A stretch of DNA of 40,760 bases from Pseudomonas gessardii (GTDB lineage Bacteria; Pseudomonadota; Gammaproteobacteria; Pseudomonadales; Pseudomonadaceae), in contig NZ_MNPU01000053.1 of the NCBI RefSeq assembly GCF_001983165.1, forward strand, positions 1 through 40,760, in the 5' to 3' direction. Numbering within the stretch: position 1 is the stretch's first letter; the number at the start of each line of letters is the position of its first letter. Position numbers and translations under genes: made by a program. Of the stretch, positions 8,522 to 17,541 are shown in pieces. Under the pieces are notes generated by a model. The model searched no databases. It saw nothing but the letters and a program-made list of their open reading frames with translations, and was not told the DNA's origin.

Positions 8522-8998
8522 ATGAGCGAATTGATGAGCAGCGTGACCCCCCAGCGCCTGACCGAGTTGCTGCAAGAGGCCGGCTACCGGGTCAACCAGA
8601 GCGAGCAGAACGGCATCGTGCAACTGCTCAGCGCCAGCCAGGGCATCGGTTTTGCCGTGCGCTTCGGCAACCCGGCGGCGGAGCAGGGCGCCTATGTGGA
8701 TTTCACCTACAGTTGCGCGCTGCGGGTCCAGGGCGAGTTGCCCGCAGGCCTGGCCCCGGTCTGGAACACCTCGCGGCGCTTTGCCCGGCTGTCGGTGCAG
8801 GGGGAGTTCCTGCTGATGGAGATGGACGTGATGGTGGCTGGCGTCGGTGCCCTGTACCTGCGCAGCCAATTGGAGTTGTGGGATCGGCTGTTGCAGGAAT
8901 TTATCGTCTACCTGCGTGAATACAGCCAGACCGCCGCGCACCTGCAAGCCCAGGGTGTACCTGAGGTTGAAACCCGCGAAGAGGCGCCGGCGCTGTGA
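8522..8998 (+). CDS. YbjN-domain-like small protein
   Basis: 158 residues from the ATG at 8522, with AAGGAAG about 10 bases upstream; the longer frame from 8420 overlaps the preceding gene and is rejected. The sequence VTPQRLTELLQEAGYRVNQ, followed by beta-rich FAVRFGNP and LPAGLAPVWNTSRRFARLSV, matches the YbjN / type III chaperone-like fold (PF10722 type). It lacks a signal peptide, so it is expected to be cytoplasmic, unlike its neighbours. It overlaps the next gene by four bases (GTGA). A chaperone role for an exported operon product is plausible but unproven. Confidence 0.75.
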   Translation: MSELMSSVTPQRLTELLQEAGYRVNQSEQNGIVQLLSASQGIGFAVRFGNPAAEQGAYVDFTYSCALRVQGELPAGLAPVWNTSRRFARLSVQGEFLLMEMDVMVAGVGALYLRSQLELWDRLLQEFIVYLREYSQTAAHLQAQGVPEVETREEAPAL

Positions 8999-9924
8999 AA
9001 AAACCAACCCTGGTGGTAGCTGCGCTGGCCCTGTTGGGGGTGGCGGTGGGCTTGGGCCTGCGCTCGGGCAGCGACCCGGTCGCGGCCCAGCAACCGGCCC
9101 CGGTGATCGGCGCAGAGGGCCCGGCGGTGGCACGCCTGGGCAATCAACAGGTGGCCGTGCCGGAACTGCAGGCATTGCTGGCCACCTTGCCGGCCGAATC
9201 GCGCGAGCAGTTGCGCGCCAATCGGGGTGCTCTGGAAACCTGGATCCGCTCGCGCCTGGCGCAAAAGGCCGTGCTCGAACAGGCCGATGCCCAGGGTTGG
9301 CGGCAACGCCCGGACGTCGAGCAACAGACCCGCGCCGCCACCGAGCAGATCGTGTTTCGCGACTACCTGCTGTCGGTCAGCCAGGTGCCGGCCGACTACC
9401 CCAGCGCCACCGAGTTGCAGCAGGCCTATGACAGCGGTAAGGCCCAGTGGATGACACCGCCGCTGTACCGGGTCAGCCAGATCTTCCTCGCCGTGGACGA
9501 CCCGCAAAATGCCGAGGCCGTGCGGCGCCAGGCCCAGGAACTGAGCCGCCGGGCCCAGGCGGCCCCGGCGGAGTTTGCCGGGCTGGCCAGCCAGTACTCC
9601 CAGGACGCCGGCAGCGCCGGGCGCGGCGGTGATTCGGGCCTGCAACCCTTGCAGCAACTGGTACCAGAGGTGCGCAACGTGGTCGCGCGGCTCAAGCCGG
9701 GTGCGGTATCGGATGCGGTGCACAGCGCGGCGGGGTTCCATGTGCTCAAGTTGACCGAGCACCAACCGGCGCGCACCGCCAGCCTCGAAGAACTGCGCCC
9801 ACGCCTGACCGAGGCCCTGCGCGCCCAGCGCCAGGAGCAGATCGCCAAGGCCTATCTGGAGGGCATGCTCAACACCGCGACCTTGAGCATCGACGGGGCG
9901 CAACTGAACAAAGTACTGGAATAA
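8995..9924 (+). CDS. PpiC/parvulin-type peptidyl-prolyl isomerase (SurA-like)
   Basis: 309 residues, GTG start overlapping the previous stop. An N-terminal membrane anchor or signal (MKKPTLVVAALALLGVAVGL) is followed by a SurA_N-like helical region (~45-140; RLGNQQVAVPELQALLATLP, then TWIRSRLAQKAVLEQA). The parvulin domain covers ~150-255 (PPLYRVSQIFLAV, EFAGLASQYSQDAGSAGRGG, SAAGFHVLKLTEHQPA), followed by a C-terminal helix. Expected in the periplasm as foldase for an exported substrate, plausibly the TpsA protein or the outer-membrane proteins of this operon. The equivalent P. aeruginosa locus also has a PpiC-type gene at this place (PA0699). Confidence 0.85.
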   Translation: MKKPTLVVAALALLGVAVGLGLRSGSDPVAAQQPAPVIGAEGPAVARLGNQQVAVPELQALLATLPAESREQLRANRGALETWIRSRLAQKAVLEQADAQGWRQRPDVEQQTRAATEQIVFRDYLLSVSQVPADYPSATELQQAYDSGKAQWMTPPLYRVSQIFLAVDDPQNAEAVRRQAQELSRRAQAAPAEFAGLASQYSQDAGSAGRGGDSGLQPLQQLVPEVRNVVARLKPGAVSDAVHSAAGFHVLKLTEHQPARTASLEELRPRLTEALRAQRQEQIAKAYLEGMLNTATLSIDGAQLNKVLE

Positions 9925-9975
9925 ACAGGCTGTACGCATGGATGCACAGACCCAATAAGACAGGGAGTTCCCCCC

Positions 9976-10953
9976 ATGGACTATCTAGAACCTGCAGCAC
10001 CCCACGGCATGACGCCTTACCGCGCGCCCGGCGAACCCCGGGAAGCCTGGCTGGCCCTGGCTGCGGGCATCGACCCGGAGGTGGCGCGCTACTTCCTGAT
10101 CAGCGCCCGCTGCGGCTGTTTCATGCAGGCGGCCCGCAGCCTGAACATCAAGGCCACATTGCTGCGCAAACGCCTGGCGTTACTGGAAGCACAGATGCGC
10201 CGTTCACTGTTCAGCTACCAGGGCAATGTCCTGGCGCTGAGCCGTGACGGCCTGCAGCTCCAGGCGCGGCTGGTGACCCTGGCCAATGAACGGCGGGTGC
10301 CGGTGCAGGAACAACCGTTGATTCGGCTGGCAGTGGCCGAGACCATCCTGCATGACATCCTCGGGCGCGACCTGATCTCCCTGCTGCGCCGCAATGCCAG
10401 TGTGCGCCTGGAGATTGTCTGTATCGACAGTCCGCAGGCCGTGCAGACAGTGGAAGCCGACGTGGTGCTGTGGCTGGCGGGCGTCGACTCGCCGCAGCCG
10501 GGACCGGGCTTTGCGACCCACCCACCGCAGGCACTGGCCTGCCTGGATTACCTGCCGCATATCGCCAAACGCTACTCACGCCTGGCCGCACGCCCGGACA
10601 GTGTGGATGACTTGGCGGACTACATGCTGGTGCAATGGCAGCCTGACGGCTTGGTCAAGGCATTGGCGCCGTGGAACCGAGTGGTGCAACAGCGCTTGGC
10701 GGGGGTGGTGCAGGTGCAGGCGTATCCGCTGATGCTGGAGATGATCCGCTGCAGCGCGTGCATTGGCTTGCTGCCGCGTTACATGAGTTGTTTCGACCGG
10801 GGCTTGATGGCGTTGCCGGGCTTGTTTGCCCAGGACATGCAGCGCCAGGTGTGGATGGCGGTCAATGCCGCGGCGGCGCATCCACAGGAGGTGCAGATGA
10901 TTGTGGCAATGGTGGTCAACACCTTTGAGGAGCGGCGCGAGTGGTTTGGCTGA
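9976..10953 (+). CDS. LysR-like transcriptional regulator
   Basis: 325 residues from the ATG at 9976, with AGGGAG about 10 bases upstream. A LysR-type winged helix-turn-helix is at ~30-85 (ARYFLISARCGCFMQAARSL, KRLALLEAQM). The C-terminal part (~110-325) has the effector-domain pattern but is divergent. The N-terminal ~25 residues are an extension not usual in the family. It lies 51 bases after the PpiC gene in the same direction and is followed by the terminator, so it is probably the last gene of the block and could control it; the P. aeruginosa region also ends with a regulator (PA0701). Confidence 0.75.
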   Translation: MDYLEPAAPHGMTPYRAPGEPREAWLALAAGIDPEVARYFLISARCGCFMQAARSLNIKATLLRKRLALLEAQMRRSLFSYQGNVLALSRDGLQLQARLVTLANERRVPVQEQPLIRLAVAETILHDILGRDLISLLRRNASVRLEIVCIDSPQAVQTVEADVVLWLAGVDSPQPGPGFATHPPQALACLDYLPHIAKRYSRLAARPDSVDDLADYMLVQWQPDGLVKALAPWNRVVQQRLAGVVQVQAYPLMLEMIRCSACIGLLPRYMSCFDRGLMALPGLFAQDMQRQVWMAVNAAAAHPQEVQMIVAMVVNTFEERREWFG

Positions 10954-10973
10954 CGCCGCTCAATGGCGCGAAC

Positions 10974-11010
10974 AAAAAAAGGGCCAGCGCTAACAAGCGC
11001 GGCCCTTTTT
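10974..11010. terminator. Strong bidirectional rho-independent terminator
   Basis: A run of seven A, then GGGCC-A-GCGC, a TAACAA loop, GCGCGGCCC and five T. The stem is interrupted by one bulged A. The A run on one side and T run on the other let it serve both the plus-strand block and the minus-strand gene 11057-11500. Confidence 0.9.
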
Positions 11011-11056
11011 ACAAATGGGATATTCCAGCGATAGACAGACTTGGGCGCTCATAGTG

Positions 11057-11500
11057 TTATTGAGTCTTGTATTGCACCGTACCTTGTTGCGAGGCGCCTT
11101 CGAACTTCGCGACGCCGATAATTTTTTTACGCTGTTGCGTGTCCGCAGAATTGACCGCAAAAAACTTGAAAGAAATTTCTAATGAAGGTTCGGCTTCCAA
11201 TGAAACAGAGATAACCTCCATCTTGTCCTCATCGTTGTTGTCAGCGTACCAGCTATTCTGATTCTGCCCTGGGTTGTACCAGGCACCTACAAGGGTATCC
11301 CTGTTCATTTCGTATGTGCCCGGCTTGATGTGGTCCGGGAAAGTAAAGAAAATCCCCTCTTTCAAGATACCTTCAATCGGACCGCCGGCAATAATGGATG
11401 AACTATAAAGGTTAAGTGAAACAGACTCGGCGGTGTAGGCGCGGCCATCAATGTCCGCCGTTAAATGGCCGGTTGTATTGTGCGGTTGGGGGGTTGGCAT
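11057..11500 (-). CDS. Hypothetical protein, AT-richer than surroundings
   Basis: 147 residues; ATG at 11500 with GAGGA about 8 bases upstream on the minus strand. No signal peptide or membrane segment. The sequence alternates beta-strand-like stretches (LTADIDGRAYTAESVSLNLY, GTYEMNRDTLVGAWYN, KIIGVAKFEGASQQGTVQYK), suggesting a small beta-sandwich. I do not recognise a family. Base composition and codon use (AAA, ATT, AAT rich) differ from neighbouring genes, which hints at recent acquisition or relaxed expression. The strong terminator lies just downstream, and it is probably transcribed alone. Confidence 0.65.
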   Translation of the reverse strand: MPTPQPHNTTGHLTADIDGRAYTAESVSLNLYSSSIIAGGPIEGILKEGIFFTFPDHIKPGTYEMNRDTLVGAWYNPGQNQNSWYADNNDEDKMEVISVSLEAEPSLEISFKFFAVNSADTQQRKKIIGVAKFEGASQQGTVQYKTQ

Positions 11501-11651
11501 TAGTGAATCCTCAGAGTTGATTTAAACCGTTCGTAGAGGCTTTACGGTTAATTAATAACTTGAGGAGTACTAGGAATCTACTGTCACTATTAACAGTAAA
11601 TCGTTTCAGTGATCTGGTGTCGTTCCGGGCGCGTGTATCCCGGGTCGGTCC

Positions 11652-12080
11652 CTAGGCGACTACAGGCTGAATGTGCAACCCACCCTCGACATCCTTGACC
11701 AACCCGCTGGCCAGCAACAACGGCAGCAGACGCTTGTGCAACTGCGGTTCGACAAACTCCTTTACCGTGTCCAACGCCAGCTCGCCGTGACCCGGCAGTT
11801 CCGCCTTGGTGTACGACAGCCAGGCCTTCTTCAGCATCTGCAACACATCGCTGCCAGCGGTCAGCGCAAAGCGGCGGTGGGTTACCTGGCCCTGGAAGTC
11901 GAAGCTGTGCTGATACTCGTAACCTTTCTCGTCACCCGCGCTGGCCACGCAGCGCGTGCAGGTGCAAGGGCCATCACCAAAAGCCGACTGCAGGTAGCTA
12001 TTGAAGTCCACCACGGGTTTGAGCGACAGGCGCTTGTCCACTTCGAACAGGTCGCCGGTCATTTTTGCGTCGTTACTCAA
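11652..12080 (-). CDS. Conserved hypothetical protein with a CxCxxC motif
   Basis: 142 residues from a TTG at 12080, preceded on the minus strand by GAGGA with 7-base spacing; an ATG six codons in is an alternative. A CTCTRC cluster (residues ~39-44) could bind metal, but there is no second Cys pair apart from this cluster. The C-terminal half is helical (TVKEFVEPQLHKRLLPLLLA). I do not recognise a named family or function. The 150 bases upstream of 11500's gene, between the two genes, hold only weak short inverted repeats (AACCGT/ACGGTT at 11526-11549). Confidence 0.65.
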   Translation of the reverse strand: MSNDAKMTGDLFEVDKRLSLKPVVDFNSYLQSAFGDGPCTCTRCVASAGDEKGYEYQHSFDFQGQVTHRRFALTAGSDVLQMLKKAWLSYTKAELPGHGELALDTVKEFVEPQLHKRLLPLLLASGLVKDVEGGLHIQPVVA

Positions 12081-12147
12081 GGTGCATTTCCTCGCAGGTC
12101 TACAGCTGGTTTTTCAAAGCGCGGCATCATACCAGCACGATCCGTAC

Positions 12148-12600
12148 TCATCGCGGGGTTTTCAAGAAGCGTTGCGCATGATCAGGATCGGGCAGCAGGC
12201 AGCTGTCGTACCGGCCAAAAAGCCGATAGCGGTTACGAGCGATGCGGTCATAGGCCCAGTCACGAAGTACCCGTGGCAGTACCCGCAGCAACTGTAGCGG
12301 CCGCCAGGCCATGGGCAGCAGGGCGATGATCTGCAGGACTGCGTTGGAGCGGACCCAGTAGTGCTGGTCGCGAATCACCGCCAGGGTGTCGAATTGATCC
12401 AGGGGCAAGCCGGCCCAGGCGAGCAGTGCCTGGCCTTCGGGCGACTGGACGGCCGCCAGGCGAATACGCCGGTGGCGGTCATGGCGGATCAGGAACCTGA
12501 CCCAGCCATTGCACAGTTTGCAGACCCCGTCGAACAGCACCACCGTCTCGCCCTGGCTGAGCAAGGGGGCGGGAGTGGGGCGGGTAAAGGCGCCGGGCAT
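12148..12600 (-). CDS. DCC-family (DUF393) thiol-disulfide oxidoreductase-like protein
   Basis: About 150 residues from the ATG at 12600; the frame continues to a GTG at 12654, giving 168 residues. The family motif is seen as VVLFDGVCKLCNGWVRFLI, with the CxxC-like CKLC near the N-terminus, followed by IRLAAVQSPEGQALL and YWVRSNAVLQII as expected for DUF393. The family is named for its DxxCxxC motif and is usually called thiol-disulfide oxidoreductase, although the activity is largely assumed. It lies 67 bases upstream of the CxCxxC gene on the same strand and may be cotranscribed with it. Confidence 0.85.
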   Translation of the reverse strand: MPGAFTRPTPAPLLSQGETVVLFDGVCKLCNGWVRFLIRHDRHRRIRLAAVQSPEGQALLAWAGLPLDQFDTLAVIRDQHYWVRSNAVLQIIALLPMAWRPLQLLRVLPRVLRDWAYDRIARNRYRLFGRYDSCLLPDPDHAQRFLKTPR

Positions 12601-12710
12601 AAGGGTGGGTCCAATGAGGCTCTGGAGCCTCGGATCATACCGGCGAGCCCGCACTGATGATACACGGGCCGGAAAACGCGATGCTGTTCAGTTGGTAAGC
12701 ACAAATAAAG

Positions 12711-12802
12711 TGTGGCGAGCGGGCTTGCCCGCGTTGGACTGCGCAGCAGTCCCATTTTTAGGGCCGCTACGCGACCCAGCGCGAGCAAGCCCGCTCGCCA
12801 CA
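12711..12802. repeat. REPIN
   Basis: GTGGCGAGCGGGCTTGCCCG at about 12712 pairs with the inverted GCGAGCAAGCCCGCTCGCCAC ending at 12801; outer arms match perfectly for about 17 bases, with ~50 bases between. It lies between the DCC-family gene and the LysR gene. Confidence 0.85.
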
Positions 12803-12829
12803 GGGATGCCGTTCGTGCATGACGTGCCC

Positions 12830-13735
12830 CTACACGGGGCTGTGGCCCAAGCGGGCCTTGATCCAGTCATACAGGTTATTGCCCTCGCTCGACAGCTCGC
12901 TGGTGGCTCGGCGGCACAGGTAATACTGGCGACCGTCATCCACCTGCAGGTCAAACAATTGCACCAGCTCACCCGTAGCCACCAGTGGCGCCACCAACGG
13001 CGCGCGCAGCAGCGAGCAGCCCAGGCCGGTGCGGGTGGCGACCAGGGTCAACTGGCCGTCCTCCAGCAGCAGGCCGTTGTGTGTGTTGTTGTGACTGATC
13101 GCGGCGGCATCGAACCATTGGCCCCAGGTACCGCGCTCTTCGTCGTGCAGCAGGGGCAGTTCGCTGAGGGCCTGGGGGCTGTCGATAGGGCCGTGGCGCT
13201 GGAGGAATTCGCGGCTGCAGAACGGCGTGACCGCGCCGCTGATCAGGGGCTCGCTGTGATAACCCGGCCAGTGCCCGGTGCCGAAGCGGATCGACAGGTC
13301 GGCGGCATCGCTGGGGTAGCTGCGGTGGTTGGCGTAGGTGATGTTGATATCCAGTGCCGGGTTGGCGCTCAAAAACTGCGCCAGGCTCGGGATGAACAGG
13401 TTGGTCGCGAACATCGGGATCAGGCTGATGGTGACCTGGCGTGTCGCGCTTTTCTCGCGCACGTGTTCGGTGGCGCTGCGCAGTACCGCGAATGCCGAGC
13501 GAATCGCCCGGTAGTACTCGCGGCCTTCTTCGGTCAGGCCCAGGTTGCGGCCTTGGCGCATCGTCAGCGGCTGTTGCAGGAAGCTCTCGAGCAAGTGCAA
13601 CTGATGGCTGACAGCCGAGGGCGACACCCCCAACTCGCGGGCGGCGGCATTGACACCACCGTGGCGGGCAAAGGCCTCGAAAGTACGCACGGCCCGTAGA
13701 GGCGGATCGTTGGCTAACTGTTCTAAATTATTCAT
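12830..13735 (-). CDS. LysR-family transcriptional regulator (GcvA-like)
   Basis: 301 residues, ATG at 13735. The helix-turn-helix lies at ~13-70 (LRAVRTFEAFARHGGVNAAA, RELGVSPSAVSHQLHLLE), and the substrate-binding domain at ~90-295 has the GcvA-group pattern (DAADLSIRFGTGHWPG). It is divergent from the livH-type gene with ~190 bases between, the classic arrangement for a LysR activator of the adjacent transport/catabolic genes. The effector is probably the imported compound or a breakdown product; this is inference. Confidence 0.92.
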   Translation of the reverse strand: MNNLEQLANDPPLRAVRTFEAFARHGGVNAAARELGVSPSAVSHQLHLLESFLQQPLTMRQGRNLGLTEEGREYYRAIRSAFAVLRSATEHVREKSATRQVTISLIPMFATNLFIPSLAQFLSANPALDINITYANHRSYPSDAADLSIRFGTGHWPGYHSEPLISGAVTPFCSREFLQRHGPIDSPQALSELPLLHDEERGTWGQWFDAAAISHNNTHNGLLLEDGQLTLVATRTGLGCSLLRAPLVAPLVATGELVQLFDLQVDDGRQYYLCRRATSELSSEGNNLYDWIKARLGHSPV

Positions 13736-13924
13736 GTATTGAATTAAATACTAAGTAAAAAGATAAATAAAGCGCAAAAAGATCCCGTGTATAGGGGGTT
13801 TTGTAGTTGGTATAACCATATTCCCTTCAGATATTTGATAAAAACAGAATAAATAACTAGTGTTCCGCGCTCGGGCTTTTTAGTCGGTGCGCCTTGGCCA
13901 CGACGTTTTTTGTAAAGGGAGTTG
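13736..13924. promoter_or_regulatory. Divergent regulatory region, LysR gene / ABC transporter operon
   Basis: About 190 AT-rich bases between the regulator (minus) and the permease gene (plus), in strong contrast to the GC-rich genes either side. It should hold both promoters and the LysR operator. I could not single out one T-N11-A box with confidence; GGTATAACC at about 13809 is a short candidate. A purine-rich ribosome site (AAAGGGAG) is at 13914-13921. Confidence 0.5.
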
Positions 13925-14877
13925 ATGGTTCTCATGGATGCGTTTATCCAGCAACTGCTTAACGGCTTGCTGTCGGGCAGTCTCTACGCGCTGGTCGCCT
14001 TGGGTTACACCATGGTCTACGGCATTTTGCGCATCATCAACTTTGCCCATGGCGATGTGTTGATGATCGGCGCACTGGTAGGCCTGTCGGTGATCCGCGT
14101 GCTGCAGGCAGCCTGGCCGGATATGCCACCGGTGCTGTTGCTGCTGACGGCGGCGATGATCGCCATGGCCTTTTGTGCGGTGCTGGCGGTGGTGATCGAG
14201 CGTGTTGCCTATCGGCGCTTGCGCAACGCGCCGCGCCTGGCACCGTTGATCAGTGGGATCGGCGTGTCGTTGTTGTTGCAGACCGTGGCGATGCTGGTCT
14301 GGACCCGTAACCCGCAGATGTTCCCGCAATTGCTGCCCCTGGAACCTATCGAAGTACTCGCTGGCGATGCCACCCACGCCGCCGTGACCAATGCCACCGC
14401 ACTGACCACCATTGGCGTGGCGTTAAGCCTGATGCTCGGTTTGCTGCTGTTGGTAGAGCGCACGCGCTTTGGCCGGGCCATGCGCGCCGTGGCCGAGAAC
14501 CCGCAAGTGGCGAGCCTGATGGGCATCAACCCGAACCGCATCATCGTCATGACCTTCGCCATCGGCGGCGCCCTGGCCGCGCTGGCGGGCATCATGATGG
14601 CCAGCAACTATGGCAGCGCGCATTTCTACATGGGCTTTTTGCCCGGGATCAAAGCGTTTACCGCGGCGGTGCTGGGCGGCATCGGCAACCTCAAGGGCGC
14701 GATGCTCGGCGGTCTGCTGCTGGGGCTGATCGAAGCCCTCGGCACCGGCTACCTGGGGGCTGCCACCAACGGTGTGTTCGGCAGCAACTACCAGGACGTG
14801 TTCGCGTTTATCGTGTTGATCGCGGTGCTGGTGTTGCGGCCCCAGGGGTTGTTGGGCGAACGATTGGCGACCCGCGC

Positions 14878-14881
<4 letters not shown>
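13925..14881 (+). CDS. livH: Branched-chain amino acid-type ABC transporter permease (LivH family)
   Basis: About 318 residues; starts at TTG 13922, ATG 13925 and ATG 13934 are all in frame, and ATG 13925 was chosen for spacing from AAAGGGAG. LivH hallmarks: QQLLNGLLSGSLYALVALGY and MVYGILRIINFAHGD at the N-terminus, then eight or so membrane helices, and the coupling-loop ERTRFGRAMRAVAENPQVAS with the EAA-like AxxxGI pattern. The C-terminus ends in VLVLRPQGLLGE, typical of the family. It overlaps livM by four bases (ATGA). LivHMGF systems import branched-chain amino acids but many paralogues carry amides, ureas or aromatic acids; the hydrolases downstream argue for such a substrate here. Confidence 0.92.
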
Positions 14882-15974
<1,093 letters not shown>

Positions 15975-15978
<4 letters not shown>

Positions 15979-16748
15979 ATCATCCGTTATTGCAGATCGA
16001 GAAGGTCAATAAACAGTTTGGCGGCGTGGCTGCGCTCGATGACGTGAGCCTGAGTATCGAGGCCGGGGAAATCTACGGCCTGATCGGGCCCAATGGCGCC
16101 GGCAAGACCACCTTCTTTAATGTGATGACGGGGCTGTACACCCCGGATTCCGGGCGCTTTCAACTCGACGGCCAGGAGTACCAGCCCACGGCGGTGCACC
16201 AGGTGGCCCGCGCCGGCATTGCGCGTACGTTCCAGAATATCCGCCTGTTCAACGCCATGAGCGCCTTGGAAAACGTCATGGTCGGGCGCCATGTGCGCAC
16301 CCATAACGGCGTGTGGGCGGCCTTGAGCGGGCACTCGCGTGGGCGCGAGGAAGAGGCGCAGACCCGCGCCCACGCCCACCGCTTGCTGGCCTATGTCGGC
16401 CTCGCCGGGTTTGCCCACTACCGCGCCGACAGCCTGTCCTACGGCCATCAGCGGCGCCTGGAAATTGCCCGCGCCCTGGCCACCGAGCCGCGCCTGCTGG
16501 CCCTCGACGAGCCGGCTGCCGGGATGAATGCCAGCGAGAAAGTGCAGCTGCGCAGCCTGCTGGAAAAGATCCGCGACGACGGCCACACCCTGCTGCTGAT
16601 TGAGCATGACGTGAAGCTGGTGATGGGCGTGTGTGACCGCATCAGTGTGCTGGACTACGGCCGCGTGATCGCCGTGGGCGCACCTGCTGAAGTGCGCCGC
16701 CACCCGCAAGTGATCCAGGCTTACCTGGGAGCCGGCGCCCATGTCTGA
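15975..16748 (+). CDS. livG: ABC transporter ATP-binding protein (LivG family)
   Basis: 257 residues from a TTG at 15975, overlapping the livM stop; a near-perfect AGGAGG lies 6 bases upstream and supports this rare start. Walker A GPNGAGKT at residues 38-45, signature LSYGHQRRLEIARA at about 154, Walker B LLALDEPAAGMN at about 174. The signature has LSYGH rather than LSGGQ, which is usual for LivG. It overlaps livF by 8 bases, so the two ATPases are translationally coupled and should form the heterodimeric motor. Confidence 0.93.
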
Positions 16749-17457
16749 AGCCTTGTTGCAGATTGACGGCCTGAAGGTGCGCTACGGCGCCATCGAGGCG
16801 GTCAAGTCCCTGGACCTGCATATCAATGAAGGCGAACGGGTGACGCTGATCGGTGCCAATGGCGCCGGCAAAAGCTCCAGCCTCAAGGCCCTGACCGGGT
16901 TGCTGCCGGCCGCTGCGGGGCAGATCCGCTTTGCCGGGCGCTCGATCCTCAGCCTGGCGCCCCATGAGCGCCTGACCCTGGGCATCGCCATGGTGCCCGA
17001 AGGGCGCGGCATTTTTGCGCGCATGAGCGTGCTGGAAAACCTCCAGGCCGGGGCGTTCCTGCGCCGCGACCCGCACCAGGTGAACCTGGAAATCCGCCAG
17101 TTGTTCGAGCACTTCCCGCGCCTGCAAGAACGCTTGCAGCAATCGGCCGGCTTGCTCTCCGGGGGCGAGCAGCAGATGCTCGCCCTGGCCCGTGCGCTAC
17201 TGTCCAAGCCGCGGCTGCTGGTGCTCGACGAGCCATCCATGGGCCTGGCGCCGATCATGGTCGAAAAGCTGTTCCAGGTGATTGATGATGTCTGCCGCCA
17301 GGGCATGACCCTGCTGCTGGTGGAGCAGAATGCGCGCCTTGCGCTGCAAGTGACTGACCGCGCCTACGTGATGGACACCGGGCGCATCAGCCTCAGCGGC
17401 GCCAGCGCGCAATTGCTCGACCACCCCGAGGTGCGCAGTGCCTACCTCGGTGAATAA
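16741..17457 (+). CDS. livF: ABC transporter ATP-binding protein (LivF family)
   Basis: 238 residues, ATG at 16741 inside the end of livG. Walker A GANGAGKS at 38-45, LSGGEQQMLALARALL signature at about 139, Walker B LLVLDEPSMGLAP at about 159, and the family-typical MVPEGRGIFARMSVLENL. It is the second ATPase of the transporter. After it comes an 84-base gap containing a perfect 6-bp hairpin (CAGGCC/GGCCTG at 17505-17521), perhaps a processing or attenuation point before the binding-protein gene. Confidence 0.93.
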   Translation: MSEALLQIDGLKVRYGAIEAVKSLDLHINEGERVTLIGANGAGKSSSLKALTGLLPAAAGQIRFAGRSILSLAPHERLTLGIAMVPEGRGIFARMSVLENLQAGAFLRRDPHQVNLEIRQLFEHFPRLQERLQQSAGLLSGGEQQMLALARALLSKPRLLVLDEPSMGLAPIMVEKLFQVIDDVCRQGMTLLLVEQNARLALQVTDRAYVMDTGRISLSGASAQLLDHPEVRSAYLGE

Positions 17458-17541
17458 CCCCATAACAAACGCCACCGGACGCCCGGCGTGTTTCGCCCAC
17501 CCCACAGGCCATGAGGGCCTGATGAGAAACAGGAAAAACTG

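Noticed and set aside
13744..13935. 63-codon minus-strand frame in the LysR-livH gap
   Set aside because: Lies in the AT-rich divergent promoter region, overlaps the livH start, and has no recognisable feature.
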